Shown piece by piece: positions 26,390 through 34,482 of a DNA stretch of 64,000 nucleotides. How positions within the stretch are numbered: the first letter of the stretch is position 1; each line of letters opens with the position of its first letter. The stretch spans positions 1 to 64,000 of the forward strand of contig NZ_JACHJV010000002.1 in the NCBI RefSeq assembly GCF_014203855.1. The letters run 5' to 3'. The position numbers and the translations under genes are program-made. Source of the DNA: Kitasatospora kifunensis. Lineage in GTDB: Bacteria > Actinomycetota > Actinomycetes > Streptomycetales > Streptomycetaceae. Under the pieces are notes generated by a model. The model had not been told where the DNA came from. It saw nothing but the letters and a program-made list of their open reading frames with translations, and ran no database searches.

Positions 26390-28562
26390 AGTACTTCTCC
26401 ATCGTCCGGTACAGGCCCATCAGTTGGACGCCGTAGTTGCGTGCGTCGGGGCCCTCGCCGTTGTAGCGGGCGAGCAGCGTCTGGGTGTCCTGCTCGCTGG
26501 TGTCCAGGGTCGGGCGGTCCAGCCCGCTCTGGAAGCTGTTGTAGATGGTCAGGTAGGCCACCGAGGAGATGTTGTACTGGTCGTCGCCGTTGAGCTGCTT
26601 CCACACCGCGGCGCGGTCCTTCGCCACGGTCAGCCGGTCGCCGTGGATGATGCCCTGGTCGATGCAGTAGTTGCGGGCCGCGATCGCCACCCAGGCGAAG
26701 ATCTGCCCAAGGCCCGTCGAACAGTCGTCCTTGACGCCCAACTTGACGGCCTGGTCGGCGAGTTCGTCCAGGGCGTTCCACTTGCGGATCTCCCACAGCA
26801 CCGGCGCCTGGATCAGTGCCTTGCGTATCCGCAGCGTGCGGGCGAGCCGGGTGAAGAGCCAGTCGTAGGCCATGACCTTCTCGAAGGCCGTGGTGGTGGT
26901 GTAGCCGATGATGGTGGCGTTGTCCTTGTCGGTGAGACCCGAGCCGCCGGTCTCGGGCACCCCGATGCTCTCCAGGTAGTGCTGGATGTCGGCCAGCAGC
27001 GCGTCCTTCTGCTTCAGGTCGAAGTCGACGTCCAGGCGGGTGTTCGGCACGCCCGGATCCACCGCCCCCTGGCCCGGGTCAAGGCCCGAGGCGATGTTGT
27101 TGTCGATCTCGATCGCCGAACTCCCGGAGCCCACCGTGACGGTGGCGATCTGGTCGAAGGCCCAGTTCTCCGGCATGGGGAAGCCGAGGTTCCCGGAGAA
27201 GCCGGTCGACATGTCGGAGACGAAGCTGGCGGAGGCGAAGCCGGCCTCGCTGACCCGGGTGCAGGCGTTGCGCGGGCCGTAGATGCCGACGTTGTAGTTG
27301 GAGTTCTCCATGATGGTGCGGTGCACGCCGTGGAAGTGCGGGATGACGTTGTCGGTGATCTGGTAGTCGAGCGCGTCGAAGTCCACCGCGAAGTAGATCC
27401 GGGTGCCGTCCCGGAAGCCGTGGTAGCGCGCCCACTCGATCGCCGAGAAGGCGTCCACCTGGCCCTGCTCCTCCTTGAAGTACTTCGCCGAGCCGCCCCA
27501 GGTCTGGTAGATGGGGAAGACCCGCAGACCCTTGCTGAAGATGACGTCCAGCTCGCCGGGCTGGATGATCTTGTTGAGCGAGGTGTTCGCCACGTTGCAC
27601 AGGTAGCGGCCAACCGTGGTGTAGCCGGCGGCCCGCAGCGCGTCCGCGCGCGCCGGGGTGACCTGGCTGACGCAGTCGAACGCGGTGCCCTTGCGGGTCG
27701 CGTCGCCGGTGGAGACCAGCAGCGAGGCCCAGGTCTGGAAGTCGCCGCGGCCTGTCACGGGCAGCTTCACGAAGGCCTGGAAGTCGCCGGTGCGGGCGGC
27801 CAGCGTCGCGTCGAAGGAGCTGGTGAACGCCACGCCGGGGCGCTTGTTGAAGACCATCGCGGCGGAGAAGAGCTGCACCCAGGTGCCGCTCGACCCGAGC
27901 GAGACCGGGTTGTTCCTGATCCCGCTCTGAGTGCCGGGCCCGAAGAAGCCGTTGGCGACGTCGTCGCTCATGCCGATCTCGTACTGGACCGCGAACATGA
28001 GCGCCTTCTGCACGTCCCGGGAGAAGTTCCCGTCGCAGGGCACGATGAAGTAGTTGCGCCGGCCGACGTACTTGGCGTTCATCCACTGCTGGATCGAGCG
28101 GACGGACTCGCTGCCGCCGCCGACCACCACGTAGGGGTCCATGTTCAGCAGGGCCTTGAAGAGCTTGGGCACCACGGCGCCGCCCGGGTAGGCGCTGGCC
28201 ACGCCGGCGTCGGCCTTCAGCCGGCCCACCGCGGCCGCCACCCGGTCGCTGTAGATCCCGTCGATGTTCCCGCCGTCGTAGCCCTTGCAGTACAGGCCGG
28301 ACTGGATGATGCGCACCACGTTCGCCGACGGCGCGCTGTTCCGGTCGATGCTGGGCCACTTGCTCGCCAGCGCGGCGAGGGTGGTGGGCCCGAAGGAGTC
28401 GGACAGCGCCGTGATGCCCAACTCGTACTGCAGGCACCGGGTCAGCGCGTACATGGTGGACCAGCCGGTCCGGCCGTCCTCCGGCACCTTGGAGATGCCG
28501 GGCACCGTGCCGTAGGTGGTGTTGATGAATCGTTGGGCCTGGCGCACCAGCTCGTCTGCCAA
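26367..28562 (-). CDS. DUF1906 (glycoside-hydrolase-like) protein with peptidoglycan-binding-type repeats
   Basis: 731 residues from a TTG start, chosen because GAGGAG sits about six bases upstream; the ATG at 28650-28652 has no site. Two N-terminal peptidoglycan-binding-like segments (about 40-75, with NIDGIYSDRVAAAVGRLKAD near 100, and a second set near 150-200) precede a DUF1906/Rv2525c-like TIM-barrel domain. That domain begins at GTAFDCVSQVTPARADALRAAG and contains YFAVDFDALDYQI, GIYGPRNAC and ENWAFDQIATV. The C-terminal 200 residues are helical and of unknown type. Rv2525c-type proteins are cell-envelope associated. No signal peptide is seen here, so export, if any, is non-classical. 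Confidence 0.75.
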   Translation of the reverse strand: MADELVRQAQRFINTTYGTVPGISKVPEDGRTGWSTMYALTRCLQYELGITALSDSFGPTTLAALASKWPSIDRNSAPSANVVRIIQSGLYCKGYDGGNIDGIYSDRVAAAVGRLKADAGVASAYPGGAVVPKLFKALLNMDPYVVVGGGSESVRSIQQWMNAKYVGRRNYFIVPCDGNFSRDVQKALMFAVQYEIGMSDDVANGFFGPGTQSGIRNNPVSLGSSGTWVQLFSAAMVFNKRPGVAFTSSFDATLAARTGDFQAFVKLPVTGRGDFQTWASLLVSTGDATRKGTAFDCVSQVTPARADALRAAGYTTVGRYLCNVANTSLNKIIQPGELDVIFSKGLRVFPIYQTWGGSAKYFKEEQGQVDAFSAIEWARYHGFRDGTRIYFAVDFDALDYQITDNVIPHFHGVHRTIMENSNYNVGIYGPRNACTRVSEAGFASASFVSDMSTGFSGNLGFPMPENWAFDQIATVTVGSGSSAIEIDNNIASGLDPGQGAVDPGVPNTRLDVDFDLKQKDALLADIQHYLESIGVPETGGSGLTDKDNATIIGYTTTTAFEKVMAYDWLFTRLARTLRIRKALIQAPVLWEIRKWNALDELADQAVKLGVKDDCSTGLGQIFAWVAIAARNYCIDQGIIHGDRLTVAKDRAAVWKQLNGDDQYNISSVAYLTIYNSFQSGLDRPTLDTSEQDTQTLLARYNGEGPDARNYGVQLMGLYRTMEKYYAPQRGL

Positions 28563-28682
28563 CGGGGCTCCTCGGGTCGTGAAAGCATCGGTTCGTGAAC
28601 GTCTGCCGTCCGGCCTGACGGCCCGCAGTCGGCTGCGGGTTCGGAGCACCATGCCTCAGTTGATGATTTTTCAGATCCTCTA

Positions 28683-28712
28683 CTTTAGGTAAAGCAATTG
28701 TCAAGCTTTGAC
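28683..28712. promoter_or_regulatory. Two short palindromes in an AT-rich stretch upstream of the DUF1906 gene
   Basis: CTTTAGGTAAAG (28683-28694) and GTCAAGCTTTGAC (28700-28712) are perfect-arm dyads in one of the most AT-rich stretches of the window, about 120-150 bases upstream of the TTG start. They are candidate promoter or operator elements. No cognate regulator is adjacent. Confidence 0.4.
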
Positions 28713-29433
28713 CAAGTCGCTGGGGCGGGGTGGGGGTGTCAGTGGTCGGCCAGGTCGAAGGCCGCGCTGGCGATCTTGTACTGGGCGGCGAACGAGGCCC
28801 CGTCGCGGCTGGTCGGGGTGAGCGAGTTCGGCCCACGGCCAGGGGCTCTGCTCGGTGACGTCGGTCTCGCAGCCGACGCGTACCGGCGTGCCTGGGCACC
28901 CCGAAAACGGGGCAAAAAATCGTGCCAAACCGGCAAAAAACGGACATAAACACGGGCTGGCTAGTGACGGTGCTCACGTGCGCCGGAAGCCCACTACTCT
29001 TCCTAGTAGCCCATTTCCGTGCCGCTGCCGGGTTTATCCCGGAGCTGCTCGCCGTCGAGGCCGCCGAATCCCCCGATCGCCGGGCCGATCGGCATCCGTG
29101 CAGGTCAGCGCGGTGATCCGGGGCGATAAGACGCAGCCGATCGTGGTGTTTGAACCCCTGGAGTGCGGGTATCGCGGGCGGGCGGTCGCCTGCCGGGGGT
29201 GTCGGGGACTACGACGGACCGTCGTATCGGCACCCCTTGGAGCCAGCCACCGACCCCGCTAACAATGGCTACGTCGCCAGCTGCGGCGGAGGTCAACTCC
29301 ACTGCCGCAACTCCCGCTCGGCGGTCTTCCCCACACGAGACCGCCCCGGCGCTGAACCCCGACCGTCAGGCCCTGCCAGGCCGGCGGACCCCCCCCAGGG
29401 GCCAGGTGCCTAAGTGATTGAGGACGTACTCCA
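28713..29433. other. Long intergenic region, possible decayed gene end
   Basis: About 720 bases without a gene I can defend. A minus-strand frame ending at 28739 (ending in AAQYKIASAAFDLADH) reads like the C-terminus of a real protein, but it loses protein-like character within about 30 codons and has no start signal, so it may be a gene remnant. A CTACT/AGTAG hairpin lies at 28994-29009. The 300 bases before the secreted protein at 29434 probably include a long leader; no known riboswitch consensus was matched. Confidence 0.4.
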
Positions 29434-29823
29434 ATGCCCGCGATCTCCACCTGTATGCGCAACTCCGCCGCCCTGCTCGCCTCCGCCGCCGGCATCGTCG
29501 CGATCGGCGCCGCCATCGCCCCGAGCGCCGCCTCGGCCGACACCCCGCAGGCCATCGCCGCGAGCATCGTCCCCGCCGACCAGCTGGCCTCCTTCGACCA
29601 GATCGTCTCCCACGAGAGCGGCTGGAACGTCACCGCCACCAACCCCTCCTCGGGCGCCTACGGCCTGGGCCAGGCCCTGCCGGGCAACAAGATGGCCTCC
29701 GCCGGCGCCGACTGGCAGACCAACGCCACCACCCAGATCAAGTGGACCTACGACTACATGAACAGCCGCTACGGCAGCCCCAACCAGGCCTGGGCCTACT
29801 GGCAGGTCCACCACAACTACTGA
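29434..29823 (+). CDS. Secreted lysozyme-fold (aggregation-promoting-factor-like) protein
   Basis: 129 residues, ATG about ten bases after TTGAGGAC. A signal peptide (about 1-36, ending in ASAD) is followed by one small domain: FDQIVSHESGWNVTATNPSSGAYGLGQALPGNKMA and a C-terminal WAYWQVHHNY. This is the transglycosylase/APF-like fold, with Glu in SHESGW as the likely catalytic acid and AYGLGQ as the conserved turn. It would cut or bind peptidoglycan outside the membrane. It stands alone with a strong downstream terminator. ATG 29455 is an alternative start. Confidence 0.88.
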   Translation: MPAISTCMRNSAALLASAAGIVAIGAAIAPSAASADTPQAIAASIVPADQLASFDQIVSHESGWNVTATNPSSGAYGLGQALPGNKMASAGADWQTNATTQIKWTYDYMNSRYGSPNQAWAYWQVHHNY

Positions 29824-29862
29824 TCGACCCGGTCGCTCACTGACCTGCCGCAAGGCTGATAT

Positions 29863-29904
29863 CGAAGGGGCCCGACGCACGAATTCGTGCGCCGGGCCCC
29901 TTCG
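29863..29904. terminator. Long hairpin between convergent genes
   Basis: Twelve-base perfect outer arms (29863-29874 and 29893-29904) enclose a 16-bp perfect palindrome, CGCACGAATTCGTGCG (29876-29891). It makes a strong bidirectional terminator between the lysozyme-fold and NUDIX genes. Confidence 0.9.
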
Positions 29905-29922
29905 GCATTGGCGTACGGCCGA

Positions 29923-30330
29923 CTACCAGCGCAACAGCCCGCCGCTGGCGGCCAGGCGGTCCAGGACCTCCCGCGTGGCCGGGCTGGCACGCGGGTGGTC
30001 ACCGTGCGTGAGGTAGGCGATCTCCGCGATCTCCCCGCACGCGGCCGGTTCGCCCGCGTGGTCGGCGGTGAAGCAGTACGTGCGGACCACCGTGCCGGCC
30101 GGTTTGTTGTCGGCGGGCGCCTGGACGATCAGCACCGGTGTGATGGCGGTGGCATCGAGGGTGATGCCGAGTTCTTCGCCGATCTCGCGGACCAGCGCCT
30201 GCTCGTGGGTCTCGCCGGACTCGGGCTTGCCACCGGGCAGGTAGAACAGGTCGCGGCCGTGGGTGCGGGTGGCGAGGAGTCGACCCGCGTCCAGGTGGAT
30301 CCAGGCCACCTTCTCGATCGTCTCGGCCAT
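29923..30330 (-). CDS. NUDIX hydrolase
   Basis: A 135-residue nucleotide-diphosphate hydrolase. The complete NUDIX box is visible, running from GGKPESGETHEQALVREIGE into ELGI with the metal-binding REIGEE core, at about residues 33-56. It cleaves a nucleoside diphosphate linked to another group; the specific substrate is unknown. It begins three bases after the nucleoside deaminase gene ends, so the two are one operon and may share a nucleotide-salvage or housecleaning role. Confidence 0.9.
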   Translation of the reverse strand: MAETIEKVAWIHLDAGRLLATRTHGRDLFYLPGGKPESGETHEQALVREIGEELGITLDATAITPVLIVQAPADNKPAGTVVRTYCFTADHAGEPAACGEIAEIAYLTHGDHPRASPATREVLDRLAASGGLLRW

Positions 30331-30333
30331 CGG

Positions 30334-30834
30334 TCAGCCGGCGGTGGGGGCGCCGGTCACGCGGCGCTCGCCGCCGTTGCGCTCCTGCCAGAACTCGTAC
30401 ACCTCGACGGCGTCCTGGCGGGCCTCGTAGCGCATGGGCAGCCGGCGGTCCTGCCAGGGCTTGGCGAACTCGTCGTAGAAGGTGTCGAGTTCGAAGTACT
30501 TGCGGTCGTCCACGTAGTGCGGCTCGTAGGCGTCGCGGGTGGTGAGGAAGACCACCTCGTCCGGCGAGCAGTAGTAGAGCGAGCCCAGGCACATCGGGCA
30601 CGGGTGGGCGAGCACGTAGATGGTGGTGCCGGTCAGGTGCTCGGTGCCCAGCTTCACGCACGCCTCGCGGATGGCGAGGATCTCCGCGTGCGCGGTGGGG
30701 TCGTTGGTCTGGGCGACCTTGTTCGCGGACTCGGCGAGGAGCTCGCCGTCCTTGACGATGACGGTCGCGAACGGCCGGCCGCCTTCTGCGACGTTGCGGC
30801 GGGCGAGGTCGATGGTGCGCTGTACGAAGTCCAT
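30334..30834 (-). CDS. Nucleoside/guanine deaminase of the CDA superfamily
   Basis: A 166-residue zinc deaminase. The zinc and proton-shuttle motif is HAE (in PTAHAEILAIR), and the two cysteine ligands are in HPCPMCLGSLYYC. The long C-terminal part with RDAYEPHYVDDRKYFELDTFY is typical of guanine deaminase-like members. ATG 30832-30834 follows GAGGAAC; the upstream start in frame has no site. Hydrolytic deamination of a purine base or nucleoside would release ammonia. It is co-directional with the cyanate genes upstream (125-base gap) and couples to the NUDIX gene. Confidence 0.87.
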   Translation of the reverse strand: MDFVQRTIDLARRNVAEGGRPFATVIVKDGELLAESANKVAQTNDPTAHAEILAIREACVKLGTEHLTGTTIYVLAHPCPMCLGSLYYCSPDEVVFLTTRDAYEPHYVDDRKYFELDTFYDEFAKPWQDRRLPMRYEARQDAVEVYEFWQERNGGERRVTGAPTAG

Positions 30835-30959
30835 GGGGGTGTTCCTCACAAGCAAGGGGCCGGGTGGACGCCCGTCGGACGGGCGAGGAGAAGGGGAAGG
30901 GCGGGACGGGCGGGCGGCGTTGCCGTGGGCCCGCCCCGCCCCTTACCGGATTACCAGGA

Positions 30960-31430
30960 TCAGAACGGCTTGGTCGGCAGGTACTTGCCGTCCAGGGTGA
31001 TCACCGCGCGCTCGCCGCCGTCGGGGTCGGCGACCTTCTTCACGTCGAGCTTGAAGTTGATGGCGCTGATGATGCCGTCGCCGAGCTGCTCGTGGACCAG
31101 GGCCTTGAGGGTGGTGCCGTAGACCTGGAGCATCTCGTAGAAGCGGTAGATGGTCGGGTCGGTCGGGATGCGGTCGGTGATGCTGCCGCGCATCGGGATG
31201 GTCTGCAGCAGCATCGTGTCGTCCTCGTCCAGGCCCAGGAGCTCGGCGACGGCCTTGGCCGAGGCCGCGGGCAGCGGGTGCTGGCCGAGCACGGCGGCGG
31301 TGACGAAGGCGACCGACAGGCCGGCGGCGTCCGCGATCTGCTGCCAGGTCAGGTCCTTGCGGATCTTGGCGTCGACGGCCTTGTTGGCCAGGGTCTGACG
31401 GGCGGCGGGGTCGAACTGGGCGTGCACCAT
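30960..31430 (-). CDS. cynS: Cyanate hydratase (cyanase)
   Basis: A 156-residue cyanase that converts cyanate and bicarbonate to carbamate and carbon dioxide, with the carbamate decaying to ammonia and carbon dioxide. An N-terminal POU-like helical domain is followed by the catalytic domain. The active-site residues fall at the same numbers as in E. coli CynS: Arg96 and Glu99 in TIYRFYEM and Ser122 in ISAINF. A modest AAAGGA site precedes the ATG. It lies 106 bases downstream of a carbonic anhydrase gene on the same strand, with a divergent CynR gene beyond, reproducing the cynR/cynTS layout. Confidence 0.97.
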   Translation of the reverse strand: MVHAQFDPAARQTLANKAVDAKIRKDLTWQQIADAAGLSVAFVTAAVLGQHPLPAASAKAVAELLGLDEDDTMLLQTIPMRGSITDRIPTDPTIYRFYEMLQVYGTTLKALVHEQLGDGIISAINFKLDVKKVADPDGGERAVITLDGKYLPTKPF

Positions 31431-31536
31431 GAGAAGAGGTGTCCTTTCGGATGTTCTGTCGGGTGTCGGGGTTTTCAGGGTGGTGAAGGTGATCCCGGGT
31501 GCCGCAGTGGCGGGGGATCGGCTGTGGGGGCTGGGG

Positions 31537-32139
31537 TCAGGCCGCGAGGGCGGCCGGTCGCCCGGTGGTGTCGAGTTCCTCGACGGTCCCGGTGGGGATG
31601 GAGTAGACCCAGCCGTGCAAGGTGACCGTGTTCGCGGCCAGGGCGCGGGCCACCGAGGGGTGGGTGGCCAGGTTCGCCAGCTGGGCGCGCACGTTCTCCC
31701 GTACCAGCTCGTCCACCTTCGCCGCACCGCTCCGGTCGGCGGCGCGGGCCCGGGAGGCGTCCGCGTGGCGCAGCCAGTCGGCGATGGCGGGTGCGCCGCT
31801 CAGGTCGTGCTGCTCGGCGAGGGCGGTCATCGCGCCGCAGGCGGAGTGGCCGCAGACCACGATGTCGGTGACGTTCAGGACGGCGACGGCGTACTCGATG
31901 CTGGCCGCCACGCCGTCGGGGCCGGGGGTGTAGGCGGGGACGAGGTTCCCGGCGGTGCGGATGACGAACAGCTCACCCGGCTCGCTCTGGGTGATCAGCT
32001 CGGGTACCACGCGGGCGTCGGAGCAGCTGATGAACAGCGTCGTCGGCCGGTGGGTGGCGGCGAGGTGGGCGAAGAGGCCCGCCTTGGCCGGGTAGACGTC
32101 CCGCTGGAAACGTGCGACGCCCTCGGTGAGGTCTTGCAT
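31537..32139 (-). CDS. cynT: Beta-class carbonic anhydrase of the cyanate operon
   Basis: A 200-residue zinc enzyme from ATG 32137-32139, which follows GAAGGGAG; the longer frame to 32265 runs through the promoter and the start of cynR. Zinc ligands are Cys and Asp in ISCSDARV and His and Cys in VVCGHSACGAM. It regenerates the bicarbonate consumed by cyanase, the known role of CynT. It is divergent from cynR with about 124 bases between, which should contain the CynR operator and both promoters. Confidence 0.93.
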   Translation of the reverse strand: MQDLTEGVARFQRDVYPAKAGLFAHLAATHRPTTLFISCSDARVVPELITQSEPGELFVIRTAGNLVPAYTPGPDGVAASIEYAVAVLNVTDIVVCGHSACGAMTALAEQHDLSGAPAIADWLRHADASRARAADRSGAAKVDELVRENVRAQLANLATHPSVARALAANTVTLHGWVYSIPTGTVEELDTTGRPAALAA

Positions 32140-32263
32140 GGTCACTCCCTTCGGTGGCTGTCGGCCCCTCGGGGCTGACGAGATCCACCATGCACGACCT
32201 GTGCTTATAGTGTCCAAGACGTGATATCCATGATTCCCATTGTTGGCATCTATAGTCATGGTC

Positions 32264-33172
32264 ATGGCTCTCGAACTCCGCCACCTGCGCTACCTGCTCG
32301 CCGTCGCCGAGCACGCCAACTTCACCCGCGCCGCCGAGGACCTGCGGATCTCCCAGCCCACCCTGTCCCAGCAGATCAAGCAGCTCGAACGAACCGTCGG
32401 CGTCCAGCTGCTCGACCGCACCGGGCGCACCGTGCGACTCACCGACGCCGGCCAGACCTACGTGCACTACGCCCGGCGCGCCCTGCGGGAGCTGACCGCC
32501 GCCGAGCGCGCCGTACTCGACGTGGCCGACCTCTCCCGCGGCCATCTGCGCCTGGGGCTCACCCCGACCTTCACCGCCTACCTCGTCGGCCCCCTCGCCG
32601 CCGAACTCCACACCCGCCACCCCGGCATCACCCTGGACGTCAGGGAGATGACTCAGGACCGCATCGAAGCCGCCCTGCTGGCCGACGAACTCGACCTTGG
32701 TATCGCCTTCCACCGCCCCCACCTGCCCGGGATCACCGCGACCGCCCTGTTCAGTGAAACCCTCAGCCTGGTCATCGGCAGCCAGCCGCCTGGCGCCGAC
32801 CACCGGCCGGAGCCGCTGCCCGCCCGGGACCTGTTGGACCGTCAACTCGCGCTGCTCAGCGGCGACTTCGCCACCCGTACCCATATCGACGCCTACTTCG
32901 CCGCCCAGCGGGTACAGCCGCGCATCGCGGTGGAGGCCAACTCCATCCAGGCCCTGACCGAAATCGTCCAACGCACCGAGCTGGCCACCGTCCTGCCCGA
33001 CGCCGTCACCGACGACCACCCCCACCTGACGCCCGTGCCGCTCGAACCGGCCCTGCCCGCCCGCACCGTCGCCCTGCTGCGCCGCGAAAGCGCCTACCAG
33101 AGCGCCGCCGCCCACGCCTTCACCCGCCTCACCCGCCACCTCGTCCGCGCCCGCGGCTACACCCCGGCCTGA
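32264..33172 (+). CDS. cynR: LysR-family cyanate operon activator CynR
   Basis: A 302-residue LysR-type regulator. Its resemblance to E. coli CynR is unusually clear along the whole length: LLAVAEHANFTRAAEDL, TPTFTAYLVGPLAA, ELDLGIAFHRP, LLSGDFATRTHIDAYF, VEANSIQALTEIVQRT and TVALLRRESAYQSAAA all have close counterparts. ATG 32264 gives the expected MALELRHLRYLLAV N-terminus. TATAGT at 32251-32256 could be its -10 element, which would make the mRNA leaderless. It should activate cynT-cynS in the presence of cyanate. Confidence 0.94.
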   Translation: MALELRHLRYLLAVAEHANFTRAAEDLRISQPTLSQQIKQLERTVGVQLLDRTGRTVRLTDAGQTYVHYARRALRELTAAERAVLDVADLSRGHLRLGLTPTFTAYLVGPLAAELHTRHPGITLDVREMTQDRIEAALLADELDLGIAFHRPHLPGITATALFSETLSLVIGSQPPGADHRPEPLPARDLLDRQLALLSGDFATRTHIDAYFAAQRVQPRIAVEANSIQALTEIVQRTELATVLPDAVTDDHPHLTPVPLEPALPARTVALLRRESAYQSAAAHAFTRLTRHLVRARGYTPA

Positions 33173-33206
33173 TCACCCGTCGGATTCCAGCAGCCCCGGT
33201 GGCGGA

Positions 33207-33587
33207 TCACTCCCCGGGTTCGACCCACTGCGACCGCCAGGCCGGCGGGTCGAACGGGTCCGCGAAGTACTGCGTCTCCCTCACCACGCGCCCTGCCGAG
33301 AACTCCATGATGCTCACCGACTGCGTGGGCTTGCCGTCATAGGTGAGCACGAATTCGGTCACCCAGAGATCGCCGGCTCCGAGGATCCTGCGCACGGTGA
33401 AGGTCCGGGCCGCGGGATGTTGGGTTCGCAGTGCCTGGATGTTGCTCCTGCCGCGGATGACCTCGCCGGACTGCGGGTACTCGACGATGACGTCGTCGGC
33501 GTAGATGTCGTGTTCCGCGTCCGCGTCACCGCTGTTCGATGCGGCCCAGTGCCGGTCCAGCAGGGCCCGGGCAACCGTCGCTTCCAT
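33207..33587 (-). CDS. SnoaL/NTF2-like fold protein
   Basis: A 126-residue single-domain protein with the cone-shaped NTF2-like fold: a helical start (LLDRHWAASNSGDADAEHDIY), DDVIVEYPQSGEVIRG, and later strands VTEFVLTYDGKPTQSVSIMEF and GRVVRETQYFADPF. Such proteins are small enzymes (isomerases, hydrolases, polyketide cyclases) or ligand binders; no catalytic assignment is possible. It is preceded by AAAGGGCC and lies convergent with cynR. It is 91 bases downstream of the DJ-1/PfpI gene on the same strand. Confidence 0.78.
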   Translation of the reverse strand: MEATVARALLDRHWAASNSGDADAEHDIYADDVIVEYPQSGEVIRGRSNIQALRTQHPAARTFTVRRILGAGDLWVTEFVLTYDGKPTQSVSIMEFSAGRVVRETQYFADPFDPPAWRSQWVEPGE

Positions 33588-33678
33588 CGTTATGGCCCTT
33601 TCGCTCGGAACACCACGCGCCCGACGTCCTGCTACGTGGGCGCGCGCCTGGGCCGGATCGCTCCAGGACAGGTCACTG

Positions 33679-34374
33679 TCACTTGAGGATCTCCAGCATC
33701 CGGTTCCCGAGGACCGCGGCCGAGGCCGGGTTCTGTCCGGTCACCAGGTTGCGGTCCTCGACCATGTAGGGCTCCCAGACCGGACCACGGCTGAAGTTGA
33801 CCCCGATCTTCGCCTTCACGTCGGTCTCCAGCAGCCACGGCACCCTGGAGGCCAGTCCGACGCCGTCCTCCTCCTCGTCGGTGAAGCAGGTGATGTTGTA
33901 GCCCTTGAACGGCGACTCGCCGTGGATCCTGGTGGCCAGCATCGCGGCGGGACCGTGACAGACGATGAACAGCGGGTTGCCCGAGGCCAACTGCTGGGTC
34001 AGCAGCCGCCCCACGTCGGCGTCCCACGCCAGGTCCGCCATCGGACCGTGACCGCCCGGCAGGTAGACCGCGTCGTAGTCCTCCAGGCGCACGTCCGACA
34101 GCTGCAGCGGTCGACGTATCACCTCCGCGGAACGGATGACGGCCTCCAGCTCCAGGGCGCTTTCGTTTCCGCCGACCATCTCGGGGCGCAGGCTCATCAT
34201 GTCGACGGTCGGCGTCACACCGTTCGGCGTCGCGACGACGACCTCGTGACCGGCGTCCGTGAGGATCTTGTACGGGTTCGCGAACTCCTCGGCCCAGTAG
34301 CCGGTCGCGTGCCGCGTGCCGTCCTTCAACACCCAGTAGGTGGCTCCGCTGACGATGAAGAGCACCTTTGCCAT
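33679..34374 (-). CDS. DJ-1/PfpI-family protein (Hsp31-like class I glutamine amidotransferase fold)
   Basis: 231 residues from ATG 34372-34374, after GAGGGG; a longer frame to 34413 lacks a site. The nucleophile elbow is FIVCHGPAAML, with the Cys next to the His, and the upstream acidic and oxyanion region is AVYLPGGHGPMADLAWD. The family covers Hsp31-type glyoxalase III/deglycase and chaperone proteins. It is cytoplasmic. It sits about 100 bases after the CFA-type methyltransferase and could be part of that minus-strand group, though a stress-response role is equally likely. Confidence 0.85.
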   Translation of the reverse strand: MAKVLFIVSGATYWVLKDGTRHATGYWAEEFANPYKILTDAGHEVVVATPNGVTPTVDMMSLRPEMVGGNESALELEAVIRSAEVIRRPLQLSDVRLEDYDAVYLPGGHGPMADLAWDADVGRLLTQQLASGNPLFIVCHGPAAMLATRIHGESPFKGYNITCFTDEEEDGVGLASRVPWLLETDVKAKIGVNFSRGPVWEPYMVEDRNLVTGQNPASAAVLGNRMLEILK

Positions 34375-34482
34375 GGCAGAAATCCCCTCTCGGTTTTCTC
34401 CCCTCCCACGCAACCACGCTAGGCAGCTGCGCCGACCGCGCGCAACCCGGTGCTCCGTCGGCGGCCTTGGACGCGTATCGCG

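Noticed and set aside
28739..28936. 65-codon minus-strand ORF as a gene
   Set aside because: Only the last about 30 residues look protein-like and no start signal exists. Recorded as a possible remnant within the intergenic entry rather than a CDS.
28950..29433. Possible c-di-AMP (ydaO-type) riboswitch before the lysozyme-fold gene
   Set aside because: Such genes are often controlled this way in Streptomyces, but I could not match the conserved core segments; a covariance-model search would decide.
32140..32263. Specific CynR binding sites and sigma-70 promoter boxes
   Set aside because: The region is AT-rich and must hold them, but no T-N11-A dyad stood out clearly enough to give positions.
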